Assembly (NCBI RefSeq): GCF_003234655.2
Contig: NZ_CP126271.1
Location: 1,488,001 to 1,552,000, forward strand
Length of the DNA: 64,000 bases
From: Curtobacterium sp. MCLR17_007
GTDB taxonomy: Bacteria > Actinomycetota > Actinomycetes > Actinomycetales > Microbacteriaceae
Reading direction: 5' to 3'
This document shows, piece by piece, positions 35,606 through 44,230 of this stretch. Both the position numbers and the translations under genes were made by a program. The notes under the pieces were generated by a model, which made no database searches, had not been told where the DNA came from, and saw only the letters and a program-made list of their open reading frames with translations. Numbering within the stretch: the first letter of the stretch is position 1; each line of letters opens with the position of its first letter.

Positions 35606-36760
35606 ATGACGATCACACAAGCCCCCCGGAAGCCCCTGCGCATCGGCCCCATCGAGGTCGACGTGCCGGTCGTGCTCGCGCCGATGGCGGGCATCACGAA
35701 CATGGCGTACCGCCGGCTCTGTCGTGAGTACGGCGCGGGCCTGTACGTCTGCGAGATGATCACCTCGCGCGCGCTGGTTGAGCGCACGCCGGTGTCGATG
35801 CAGCTCATCCAGCACCACGAGTCCGAGACGCCGCGGTCGATCCAGCTCTACGGGGTGGAACCGAACACCGTGGCCGAAGCCGCCACGATCCTGGTCGGCG
35901 AAGACCGTGCCGACCACATCGACCTCAACTTCGGGTGCCCCGTGCCCAAGGTCACGCGCAAGGGCGGCGGCGCTGCCCTGCCGTGGAAGACCGACCTGTT
36001 CCGCGACCTGGTGACGAAGACCGTCAAGGCCGCCGGCGACGTCCCGGTCACGGTCAAGATGCGCAAGGGCATCGACGCCGACCACCTGACCTACCTCGAC
36101 GCCGCCCGCATCGCGCGTGACGCGGGCGTCGCCGCTGTGTCACTGCACGCCCGCACGGCGAACGAGCACTACTCCGGCCAGGCCGACTGGTCCGCCATCG
36201 CGACGCTGAAGCAAGCCGTCACCGACATCCCGGTGCTCGGCAACGGTGACATCTGGTCGGCCGCCGACGCGCTGCGCATGGTCGACGAGACCGGCTGCGA
36301 CGGCGTGGTCGTCGGGCGTGGCTGCCTGGGGCGTCCGTGGCTGTTCGGCGACCTGGCGGCGGCGTTCCGCGGCGAGGGGCTGCGGTACATGCCCTCGCTG
36401 GGCGAGGTCGCGGTCGGGTTCCGCCGGCACGCCGAGCTGCTCGTCGAGTTCTTCGGGTCGGAAGACCAGGGGTGCAGGGACATGCGCAAGCACGTGGCCT
36501 GGTACTTCAAGGGCTACCCGATCGGCAGCGACGTCCGCTCCGGACTGTCCACCGCGTCGTCGCTGCAGGAGATCGACGACCTGCTCGGCCAGCTCGACCA
36601 CGACGCGCCCTACCCGGGCGCCGACGCCGAGGGGCCGCGCGGTCGTGCCGGACACGCTCGGCGGACGGCCCTGCCCGACCGCTGGCTCGAGAGCCGCGAC
36701 GTCGACGCAGAGTTCCGCAAGGTCCTCGCCGCCGCCGAGCTGCACCACAGCGGCGGATGA
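35606..36760 (+). CDS. dusB: tRNA-dihydrouridine synthase
   Basis: FMN-dependent enzyme (384 aa) that reduces uridines in the tRNA D loop. The TIM barrel starts VVLAPMAGITNMAYRRLCREYGAGLYVCEMI; the catalytic Cys lies in LNFGCPVPKVTRKGGG (about residue 111); HARTANEHYSGQADW and VVVGRGCLGRPWLF are FMN- and RNA-contacting regions. GGAGGGG precedes the ATG. ATGA-type overlap with the dGTPase gene, a common actinobacterial pair. Confidence 0.95.
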   Translation: MTITQAPRKPLRIGPIEVDVPVVLAPMAGITNMAYRRLCREYGAGLYVCEMITSRALVERTPVSMQLIQHHESETPRSIQLYGVEPNTVAEAATILVGEDRADHIDLNFGCPVPKVTRKGGGAALPWKTDLFRDLVTKTVKAAGDVPVTVKMRKGIDADHLTYLDAARIARDAGVAAVSLHARTANEHYSGQADWSAIATLKQAVTDIPVLGNGDIWSAADALRMVDETGCDGVVVGRGCLGRPWLFGDLAAAFRGEGLRYMPSLGEVAVGFRRHAELLVEFFGSEDQGCRDMRKHVAWYFKGYPIGSDVRSGLSTASSLQEIDDLLGQLDHDAPYPGADAEGPRGRAGHARRTALPDRWLESRDVDAEFRKVLAAAELHHSGG

Positions 36761-38037
36761 GCGCCACCTCCTCGTACGGGCCCGCCGACGCCGACCGGTG
36801 GCTGCCGGAGCAGCACGGCAACCGCCGCAGCGACTTCGCCCGTGACCGCGCCCGGCTGCTGCACTCCAGTGCGCTCCGGCGTCTGGCCGCGAAGACCCAG
36901 GTGCTCAGTCCGACGACCGGACTCGACTTCGCCCGCAACCGGCTGACCCATTCGCTCGAGGTCGCCCAGGTCGGGCGCGAGCTCGCCGACCAGCTCGGGC
37001 TCGACCCCGACGTCGTCGACACCGCGTGCCTGGCACACGACATCGGCCACCCGCCGTTCGGCCACAACGGCGAGACCGCGGTGAACGCCTGGGCGGCCGA
37101 CATCGGCGGGTTCGAGGGCAACGCGCAGACCCTGCGGCTGCTGACCCGGCTCGAGCCGAAGGTCTACGGGGCCGACGACCGTCCGTACGGCCTGAACCTG
37201 ACCCGGGCGTCGCTCGACGCGTCGTGCAAGTACCCGTGGCCGGCCTCGCAGGGCGTCGGCGAAGCATCCTCCGGGCGCACCAAGTTCGGCTTCTACGACG
37301 ACGACCACGACGCGTTCGAGTGGCTCCGTGCGGGCGCACCCCGACGACAGCGCTGCATCGAGGCGCAGGTCATGGACCTCTCCGACGACATCGCCTACTC
37401 GGTGCACGACTTCGAGGACGCGGTGGTGGCGGGCTTCATCGACGTGGCCGCCCTCGGTGACCGCGTCGGCGAGAACGACATCGTCTCCGCCATGCACGCC
37501 TGGGTCGGCGACGACCTCAGCCGCGACGAACTGCTCGAGGCGTTCGACCGCCTGCGCGCGCTGCCGCTGTGGATGACCTCCTACGACGGCTCCCGGCAGG
37601 ACGCGGCACGGCTCAAGAACCTGACGTCGCAGTTGATCGGCCGCTTCGCCCGCACCGCGACCAGTGCGACGCGACAGGCCTACGCGTCCGGCTCCCTGGT
37701 CCGGTTCGCAGCGTCGGTCGTGACCCCGCCCGAGATCATCGGGGAGATCGCGGTGCTCAAGGGCATCGTGGCGGCGTTCGTGATGACCCAGGGCGATCGG
37801 CAGCCGGTGTACCAGGACCAGCGCACGATCCTGACCGAACTGCTCGACGCCGTGGCTGACCGCGGGGACCGCGCCCTCGAGCCCGGGTTCGCGGCCGACT
37901 GGCGCGCCGCCGAGGACGAGGCCGGGCGGCACCGGGCGGTCGTCGACCAGGTCGCCAGCCTGACCGACCAGGGCGCCATCGCGTGGCACAGGCGCCTGGT
38001 CGTGGGGGAGCGGGAGCCCGTCCACATCCCCGTCTGA
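36757..38037 (+). CDS. dgt: Deoxyguanosinetriphosphate triphosphohydrolase-like protein
   Basis: HD-domain dNTPase (426 aa) that cleaves dGTP to deoxyguanosine and triphosphate and so helps control dNTP pools. The HD motif is LAHDIGHPPFGHNGE, preceded by RRLAAKTQVLSP and NRLTHSLEVAQVGRELA with a metal His, and followed by DLSDDIAYSVHDFED. Start overlaps the dusB stop. Upstream of dnaG, as usual in actinobacteria. Confidence 0.94.
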   Translation: MSATSSYGPADADRWLPEQHGNRRSDFARDRARLLHSSALRRLAAKTQVLSPTTGLDFARNRLTHSLEVAQVGRELADQLGLDPDVVDTACLAHDIGHPPFGHNGETAVNAWAADIGGFEGNAQTLRLLTRLEPKVYGADDRPYGLNLTRASLDASCKYPWPASQGVGEASSGRTKFGFYDDDHDAFEWLRAGAPRRQRCIEAQVMDLSDDIAYSVHDFEDAVVAGFIDVAALGDRVGENDIVSAMHAWVGDDLSRDELLEAFDRLRALPLWMTSYDGSRQDAARLKNLTSQLIGRFARTATSATRQAYASGSLVRFAASVVTPPEIIGEIAVLKGIVAAFVMTQGDRQPVYQDQRTILTELLDAVADRGDRALEPGFAADWRAAEDEAGRHRAVVDQVASLTDQGAIAWHRRLVVGEREPVHIPV

Positions 38038-38064
38038 GCGGTCGGTGGGGTCCCCGGTCCGAAC

Positions 38065-38070
38065 TAGGAT
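38065..38070 (+). promoter_or_regulatory. Candidate -10 box for leaderless dnaG
   Basis: TAGGAT ends 6 nt before the GTG at 38077. Confidence 0.45.
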
Positions 38071-38076
38071 CGAGGG

Positions 38077-39990
38077 GTGGCTGGACTCATCGTGCGGAAC
38101 GACATCGACGAGGTCCGCGCGCGCGTGAACATCGCCGACGTCGTCGGTGACTACGTCACGCTGAAGTCGGCCGGGGTCGGCTCGTTGAAGGGTCTCTGCC
38201 CGTTCCACGACGAGCGATCGCCGTCGTTCCACGTCCGCCCGCAGGTCGGCCGCTACCACTGCTTCGGCTGCGGCGAGGACGGCGACGTCTTCAGCTTCAT
38301 CATGAAGCAGGACCACACGACCTTCTCCGAAGCGGTCGAGCGGATGGCCGCCAAGATCGGCTTCACGCTCCACTACGAAGAGGGCGACGGGCCCCGCACC
38401 GACTACAACACGCGTGCCCGCCTGATCGCCGCCAACGAGGCGGCGCTGCAGTTCTACACCGCGCAGCTCACGACCCCGCAGGCCGACCCGGCCCGGCGCT
38501 TCCTGGGCGAGCGTGGGTTCGACCCGGCCGCCGCGCAGCACTTCGGCGTCGGGTTCGCCCCGAAGTCGTTCGACGTCCTGCGGGACCACCTGCGCGGGCA
38601 GGGCTTCACCCTCGACGAGATCGTCGCGGCTGGTCTGGTCAGCCAGGGGGACCGGTCGCCCTACGACCGGTTCCGCGGGCGGCTGATGTGGCCGATCCGC
38701 GACGTCACCGGGGCGACGATCGGCTTCGGCGCGCGCCGCCTGCTCGAGGACGACAAGGGCCCGAAGTACCTCAACACCCCCGAGACCGCGATCTACCACA
38801 AGAGCCACGTGCTCTATGGCATCGACCTGGCCCGACGTGACATCTCCAAGCAGAAGCAGGTCGTCATCGTCGAGGGCTACACCGACGTCATGGCCTGCCA
38901 CCTGGCCGGGGTCACGACCGCGGTGGCCACGTGCGGCACGTCGTTCGGCGTCGACCACATCAAGTCGCTGCGCCCGATGCTCGGCGACGTCAGCGGCGGT
39001 GACCCGAACGCCAACGGCGAGGTCGTCTTCACGTTCGACCCGGACGAGGCCGGACAGCGTGCGGCCTCCCGAGCCTTCGCCGAAGAGCAGCGGTTCGCCG
39101 CCCAGACGTACGTCGCGGTCGCCCCCGGCGGACTCGACCCGTGCGACCTCCGGCTCGCCAGGGGTGACGACGCGATCCGACGGCTGGTCATGAACAAGCG
39201 GCCGATGTTCGAGTTCATGATCCGGCGCACGCTCGACGGACACGACCTCGAGACCGTCGAGGGTCGGGTCAGCGCCCTCCGCTCGGCAGCGCCCGTGCTC
39301 GCCGGCATCCGTGACCGCTCCCTGACCCAGGGCTACGTGCGCGAGCTCGCCGGCTGGCTCGGCATGGAGATGGGCGACGTCCGTCGTGCCGTGGAGAGTG
39401 CCCGGTCGCGGGCCTCGTCCGACCAGGGCCGCGGGCACGGATCCTCGAGCGCGGGGCAGTCCGGTCCCAGTACGCAGCCGGTCGCGCCGATCGACGAGCC
39501 CGTCGCCGGCATCCGGTCGCTGCCGAACGACCCGATCACGCGCATGGAGCGTGACGCGGTGATGGCGATGGTGCAGCAGCCGACGTCCGTGGGCGCGCCG
39601 CTCCTCGGCCTGGCGGCCGCGGCCACGTTCTCCGCGCCGATGCTGGCCGTGGTGCGCGACGCCGTCGTCGCGAACGTCGACGCGCTCGGCGGGAGCGACT
39701 GGCTCGATCGACTGTCCTCGGACGTGCCCGCACCGGTCCGCGGCCTGGTGTCCGAGCTCGCGCTCGCGCCGATCCCAGCCCGCAACGACGAGGACCTGGC
39801 GATCTACTGCCGGGGCATCGTCGTGGCGCTGGTCGAGCGCGACCTGCTGGCGCGCAAGGCGTCGTTGCTCGGGCAGCTGCAGCGTGCCGACCCGAACGAG
39901 AACGCCGAGCGTCGCGGCGAGATCCAGCGTCAGCTCGTCGACCTCGACGCGCAGCGGATGCGGCTGCGCGCCGACGCCGAGGCGTCCTGA
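38077..39990 (+). CDS. dnaG: DNA primase
   Basis: Makes RNA primers for replication (637 aa). The CHC2 zinc ribbon uses Cys41, His44, Cys62, Cys65 (CPFHDERSPSFHV ... YHCFGCGEDGD). The RNA polymerase domain with YLNTPETAIYHKSHVLYGID is followed by the Toprim motifs VVIVEGYTDVMA and FTFDPDEAGQRAA (acidic metal ligands). The C-terminal DnaB-interacting domain starts after a Ser/Gly-rich linker (about 450-475). GTG start. Confidence 0.97.
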   Translation: MAGLIVRNDIDEVRARVNIADVVGDYVTLKSAGVGSLKGLCPFHDERSPSFHVRPQVGRYHCFGCGEDGDVFSFIMKQDHTTFSEAVERMAAKIGFTLHYEEGDGPRTDYNTRARLIAANEAALQFYTAQLTTPQADPARRFLGERGFDPAAAQHFGVGFAPKSFDVLRDHLRGQGFTLDEIVAAGLVSQGDRSPYDRFRGRLMWPIRDVTGATIGFGARRLLEDDKGPKYLNTPETAIYHKSHVLYGIDLARRDISKQKQVVIVEGYTDVMACHLAGVTTAVATCGTSFGVDHIKSLRPMLGDVSGGDPNANGEVVFTFDPDEAGQRAASRAFAEEQRFAAQTYVAVAPGGLDPCDLRLARGDDAIRRLVMNKRPMFEFMIRRTLDGHDLETVEGRVSALRSAAPVLAGIRDRSLTQGYVRELAGWLGMEMGDVRRAVESARSRASSDQGRGHGSSSAGQSGPSTQPVAPIDEPVAGIRSLPNDPITRMERDAVMAMVQQPTSVGAPLLGLAAAATFSAPMLAVVRDAVVANVDALGGSDWLDRLSSDVPAPVRGLVSELALAPIPARNDEDLAIYCRGIVVALVERDLLARKASLLGQLQRADPNENAERRGEIQRQLVDLDAQRMRLRADAEAS

Positions 39991-40430
39991 CCGCTCGCCG
40001 TCCCCGCGTGCCCCCGGGCCCGGATCGGCGGCCGTCGCGGGGTGTTCGCGGGTCGTCGCGGGGTCCTTGCGGTCGTCCCGAGGTCGCATGACGCGCCGTC
40101 GGCGCATCGTCGGGGTCGCACGACGTGCCGCCCGCCGGAGCGCGAGGCGGCCGATGGTGCGACCTCGCCGAACATGAACGGCATGTCGGGCGACGTCGAG
40201 CAAACCCCGCCGTGGTGCGCGGCGCAACGAAGCTGCGCGACGCGCCGAACTCCAGTGGCGGAATCATGCGGCATACGCACGACTGCTGCGTTACAGCGGT
40301 GTAACAGAATCGCCCCCGGTGGAAGAAGTTCCGTGGCAGGGTGTCTCTCAATGAGTGTCCCTGGTCGGTCACACAGTCGAACCACCCTCCGTCCAGGGTC
40401 CCTGCAACCACCACCAGAGAGGCATCGGAC
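39991..40430. other. 440-bp intergenic region before the peptide importer
   Basis: No convincing gene. The first half is GC-rich with repeated GTCGCGGGGT-type words (about 40034-40066) but no stem-loop terminator that I can defend. The second half becomes less GC-rich near 40250-40320, with a perfect dyad at 40290-40305 (listed separately), and leads into the Shine-Dalgarno GAGAGG before the substrate-binding protein. Confidence 0.6.
40290..40305. promoter_or_regulatory. Palindrome GTTACA-N4-TGTAAC, candidate operator of the importer
   Basis: Perfect 6-bp arms with a GCGG spacer, 125 bp before the lipoprotein start. AT-rich dyads are rare in this GC-rich DNA. A helix-turn-helix regulator site is inferred; none is encoded beside it. 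Confidence 0.5.
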
Positions 40431-42065
40431 ATGGCATCCGTGTTCACGAACCACCGCGCCACGTGGGGCAAGCGCGCCCTCGCGCTCGGCGCCGGAGCAG
40501 CAGCGACGGCGCTGGTGCTGACCGGCTGCGCGGGCGGCGGCAGCGGCGGCTCCGGCGACCTGAACGGCCTGATCATCGGCACGACCGACAAGATCACGTC
40601 GCTCGACCCGGCGGGCTCGTACGACAACGGCTCGTTCGCCGTCCAGAACCAGGTGTTCCCGTTCCTGATGAACACCCCGACGGGCAGCCCCGACGTCAAG
40701 CCGGACATCGCCACGAAGGGCGAGTTCACCGACCCCACGACGTACGAGGTCACGCTCAAGAAGGGCCTCGAGTTCGCCAACGGCAACAAGCTGACCTCGA
40801 GCGACGTCAAGTTCTCGTTCAACCGCGAGATCAAGATCAACAACCCGAACGGCCCGCAGTCGCTGCTCGCGAACCTCAAGAGCATCGACACGCCGAACGC
40901 CACGACGGTCGTCTTCCACCTCGACCACGCGGACCAGACCTGGCCGCAGGTGCTGTCCAGCCCGGCCGGCCCGATCGTCGACGAGGACGTCTTCTCGGCG
41001 AGCAAGCTCACGAGCGCCGACGACATCGTCAAGGGCAACGCGTTCGCCGGCCAGTACGTGATCAAGTCCTACAAGGAGAACGACCTGATCTCCTACGAGG
41101 CGAACGACAAGTACGACGGCGTGCTCGACAAGGCGAAGACCAAGGACGTCACCGCCCAGTACTTCACCAAGGAGACCGACCTGAAGCTGGCCGTGCAGAA
41201 GGGCGACGTCGACGTGGCGTACCGCTCGTTGACGCCGACCGACATCACCTCGCTCCGCAAGGACAGCAAGCTCCAGGTCATCGACGGCCCCGGCGGCGAG
41301 ATCCGCTACGTGGTCTTCAACTTCAAGACCCAGCCCTTCGGCACCGGGCAGAGCGACGCCGACGAGGCGAAGGCCCTGGCCGTCCGCCAGGCCGTCGCCG
41401 ACGTCGTCGACCGGAGCGCCCTGGCGAAGGAGGTCTACAACGACACCTACTCGCCCGTGTACTCGATGGTGCCGGACGGGCTGACGGGTGCCGCGACGCC
41501 GTTCAAGTCGATGTACGGCGACGGCAGCGGCGCACCGGACGTCGACAAGGCGAAGCAGACCCTGTCGGACGCCGGTGTCGACGGCAAGATCGAGCTCAAC
41601 ATCCAGTACGCACCGGACCACTACGGTTCGGCGTCCGATGACGAGTACGCGCTGCTGAAGTCGCAGCTCGAGGCCTCGGGTCTGTTCACCGTGAACATCC
41701 AGTCGACGGTCTACACGACCTACGCCACGGAGCGCACGAAGGACGCCTACCCGGAGTACCAGCTCGGCTGGTTCCCGGACTTCTCGGACGCGGACAACTA
41801 CCTGTCGCCGTTCTTCACGAAGGACAACTTCGTGCAGAACCACTACGACGACCCGACGATCCAGAAGCTGATCGCCGACGAGCAGGAAGAGTCCGACAAG
41901 TCCAAGCGCGCGGACATCATCGAGCAGGCGCAGGAGCGTCAGGCGTCGCAGATCTCGACGCTGCCGCTGCTGCAGGGCAAGTCGGTCGCGGTGGCCGGCA
42001 AGGACGTCAAGGGCGTCGAGCTCGACGCGTCGTTCAAGTTCCGCTACGGGACCATCACCAAGTAA
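40431..42065 (+). CDS. Substrate-binding lipoprotein of a peptide-type ABC importer
   Basis: Solute-binding protein family 5 (SBP_bac_5), 544 aa. The signal peptide ends in the lipobox LTGC with lipid-anchored Cys33, followed by a Gly/Ser-rich linker. The domain then shows ITSLDPAGSYDNGSF, EVTLKKGLEFANGNKLTSSDVKFSFNRE (the family's hallmark region) and LGWFPDFSDADNYLSPFF. It captures oligopeptides, dipeptides or similar solutes outside the membrane; specificity cannot be read. First gene of the import cluster and separated from the permeases by a terminator, which would give it higher expression. Confidence 0.94.
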   Translation: MASVFTNHRATWGKRALALGAGAAATALVLTGCAGGGSGGSGDLNGLIIGTTDKITSLDPAGSYDNGSFAVQNQVFPFLMNTPTGSPDVKPDIATKGEFTDPTTYEVTLKKGLEFANGNKLTSSDVKFSFNREIKINNPNGPQSLLANLKSIDTPNATTVVFHLDHADQTWPQVLSSPAGPIVDEDVFSASKLTSADDIVKGNAFAGQYVIKSYKENDLISYEANDKYDGVLDKAKTKDVTAQYFTKETDLKLAVQKGDVDVAYRSLTPTDITSLRKDSKLQVIDGPGGEIRYVVFNFKTQPFGTGQSDADEAKALAVRQAVADVVDRSALAKEVYNDTYSPVYSMVPDGLTGAATPFKSMYGDGSGAPDVDKAKQTLSDAGVDGKIELNIQYAPDHYGSASDDEYALLKSQLEASGLFTVNIQSTVYTTYATERTKDAYPEYQLGWFPDFSDADNYLSPFFTKDNFVQNHYDDPTIQKLIADEQEESDKSKRADIIEQAQERQASQISTLPLLQGKSVAVAGKDVKGVELDASFKFRYGTITK

Positions 42066-42077
42066 CCCGGCGACGGG

Positions 42078-42108
42078 CAGGGGGCGCTCCCACGAGGAGC
42101 GCCCCCTG
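42078..42108 (+). terminator. Intercistronic terminator after the binding protein
   Basis: CAGGGGGCGCTCC pairs over 13 bp with GGAGCGCCCCCTG around a CACGA loop, between the binding-protein gene and the permeases. Partial termination here would favour the binding protein. Confidence 0.85.
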
Positions 42109-42137
42109 CTCGTGTCACTGGAAAGGCACCCCACCCC

Positions 42138-43229
42138 GTGACCCTCACGAACTCCGCTGGCGTCGACACGGAGCCCACCAAGCCACCGGCACAGCGACGT
42201 GCCAGCGGCGGCGGGCTCGGTCGCTACATCGTCGTCCGCTTCCTGCTCATCTTCCCGACCGTCTTCATCCTGGTGACGCTCGTGTTCTTCCTGATGCGCG
42301 TCATCGGGAACCCGATCACCGCGAGCGTCGGCGGACGCCTCACCCCCTCGCAGCTGCAGGAACGTCTGCACGCCGCCGGCTACGACCGCCCGGTGATCGT
42401 CCAGTACCTGGAGTACCTCGGCCAGATCGTCCGCGGCGACTTCGGCTCGTCGGTGACCGACAACCGTCCGATCACCGAGATCATCCTGCAGTACGGCGGC
42501 GCGACGGCCGAGCTGGTGTTCTACGCGCTTGTCGTGGCCCTCGTGCTCGGCATCCCGCTCGGCATGCTCGCCGCGTACCTGCGCGACAAGTGGCCGGACG
42601 TGCTGCTCCGCGCGCTCGCGATCCTGACCTACGCGACCCCCGTGTTCTTCGGTGGCCTGCTGCTGAAGCTCGTGTTCTCGGTGTGGCTCGACTGGCTGCC
42701 GCTCGGCGACCGGGCGTCGACCCGCGCGCAGCTCGTCCTCGACCGGATCGACAACCCCACCGGCGTGTACATCATCGACGCGATCCGGACCGGCAACGGG
42801 CAGATCATCGGCGACGTCCTGTCGCACGCGGTGCTGCCGGCGCTGACCCTCGGTCTGCTCACCGCCGGGATCTTCCTGCGGCTCGTGCGCGCGAACATGA
42901 TCGGGTCGCTCGGCTCGGAGTACGTCGACGCGGCCCGCTCGCGCGGCGTCCGTGAGTCGCGGCTGGTCCGGACGCACGCCTTCCGACCCGCCCTGGTGCC
43001 GATCATCACGGTGATGGGCCTGCAGATCGCGATGCTGCTGGGTGGCTCGGTCCTGACGGAGACCACCTTCGGCTGGCGCGGGCTCGGCTTCGAGCTGAAC
43101 CAGTACCTGTCCGCCCGTGACTTCGTCGCGGTGCAGGGCATCGTCGCTATGCTCGCGGTCATCGTGGCCGTCACCAACTTCGTGGTGGACGTCGTCGCCG
43201 CGCTGATCGACCCGAGAGTGAGGTTCTGA
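42138..43229 (+). CDS. ABC importer permease, DppB/OppB-like
   Basis: Inner-membrane permease (363 aa). The N-terminal OppB region (YIVVRFLLIFPTVFILVTLVFFLMRV) and the BPD transmembrane domain are present, with the EAA-type coupling loop EYVDAARSRGVRESRLVRTHAFRPALVPIITVMG (described, Glu-Ala-Arg helix). GTG start with GGAAAGG upstream. Two bases separate it from the second permease. Confidence 0.94.
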   Translation: MTLTNSAGVDTEPTKPPAQRRASGGGLGRYIVVRFLLIFPTVFILVTLVFFLMRVIGNPITASVGGRLTPSQLQERLHAAGYDRPVIVQYLEYLGQIVRGDFGSSVTDNRPITEIILQYGGATAELVFYALVVALVLGIPLGMLAAYLRDKWPDVLLRALAILTYATPVFFGGLLLKLVFSVWLDWLPLGDRASTRAQLVLDRIDNPTGVYIIDAIRTGNGQIIGDVLSHAVLPALTLGLLTAGIFLRLVRANMIGSLGSEYVDAARSRGVRESRLVRTHAFRPALVPIITVMGLQIAMLLGGSVLTETTFGWRGLGFELNQYLSARDFVAVQGIVAMLAVIVAVTNFVVDVVAALIDPRVRF

Positions 43230-43231
43230 CG

Positions 43232-44230
43232 ATGTCCGACATCACCCTCGTCGACCGCCACGAGCCGCTGTGGAAGCGGCTCCCCGTCGTCGTCCAGCTC
43301 CGCAAGAGCACCGGATGGCAGCGCGCGATGCTCATCGTCGGCGTCGTCATCTGCGCCGTGTACCTGCTCGTCGCCGTGTTCGCACCGCTCATCGCCCCGT
43401 ACGGCTTCGGCCAGCTGCAGGGCACCGACGGGCAGAGCTTCCCCCGCACGGGCGCCCCGAGCGCCGAGCACATCTGGGGCACCACGGTCGGTGGCTTCGA
43501 CGTGTTCAGCCGCGTCGTGTTCGGCACCAGGACCGCCGTGCTCGTCGTCATCGTCGCCGTCGTCGTCTCGATCATCATCGGCGTCCTGCTCGGGATGGTC
43601 TCCGGCTACCTGGGCGGCTGGCTCGACCGGGTCCTGGTCGTGGTGGCCGACGCCGTGTTCGCGTTCCCCTCGCTGCTGCTCGCGATCGTCGTGTCGATCG
43701 TGATCTCCGGCGGCAACTCGAGCTACCAGGGTGGCATCCTCGCGGCGGCGATCTCGATCACCGTGGTCTACGTGCCGCAGTACTTCCGCGTCGTCCGCGC
43801 CGAGGCCGTCCGCCTGAAGAACGACGCCTTCGTCGAGTCGGCGCGCGTGATCGGTTCGAACCCGTGGCGCATCATGACGCGCCACGTGCTCCGGAACTCG
43901 ACGCGGTCGCTGCCGCTCATCCTGACGCTCAACGCGAGCGACGCGATCCTGACCCTGGCGGGCCTCGGCTTCCTCGGGTTCGGCATCGGCCCGACCGCCG
44001 GCGCGGAGTGGGGGTACGACCTCAGCCGTGCCCTGTCCGACGTCGCGTCCGGCGTCTGGTGGACCGGCGTCTACCCGGGTGTCGCGATCGTGGTCCTGGT
44101 CCTCGGGGTCACGTTCATCGGCGAGAGCCTCAACGACATCTCCGATCCCCGCCTGCGTGCGCGTCGGCGGCTGAAGCAGCTGGTCTCCACGCGCGACAAG
44201 GCGACCACCGCGGAAGGGGCAGCAGCATGA
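43232..44230 (+). CDS. ABC importer permease, DppC/OppC-like
   Basis: Second permease (332 aa). It has the short OppC N-terminal segment (QRAMLIVGVVICAVYLLVAVF), a periplasmic part with GTTVGGFDVFSRVVFGTRT typical of OppC/DppC, then the BPD domain with the coupling loop FVESARVIGSNPWRIMTRHVLRN. The C terminus is cytosolic and basic. Its stop overlaps the ATPase ATG by 4 nt. Confidence 0.94.
   Translation: MSDITLVDRHEPLWKRLPVVVQLRKSTGWQRAMLIVGVVICAVYLLVAVFAPLIAPYGFGQLQGTDGQSFPRTGAPSAEHIWGTTVGGFDVFSRVVFGTRTAVLVVIVAVVVSIIIGVLLGMVSGYLGGWLDRVLVVVADAVFAFPSLLLAIVVSIVISGGNSSYQGGILAAAISITVVYVPQYFRVVRAEAVRLKNDAFVESARVIGSNPWRIMTRHVLRNSTRSLPLILTLNASDAILTLAGLGFLGFGIGPTAGAEWGYDLSRALSDVASGVWWTGVYPGVAIVVLVLGVTFIGESLNDISDPRLRARRRLKQLVSTRDKATTAEGAAA

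Noticed and set aside
36610..40227. 1205-codon open frame on the minus strand across dusB, dgt and dnaG
   Set aside because: Arg/Gly/Asp-biased antisense shadow of well-recognised genes; no family features or start signal.
43171..43578. Minus-strand frame opposite the DppC-like permease
   Set aside because: Thr/Met-rich antisense shadow of hydrophobic codons.
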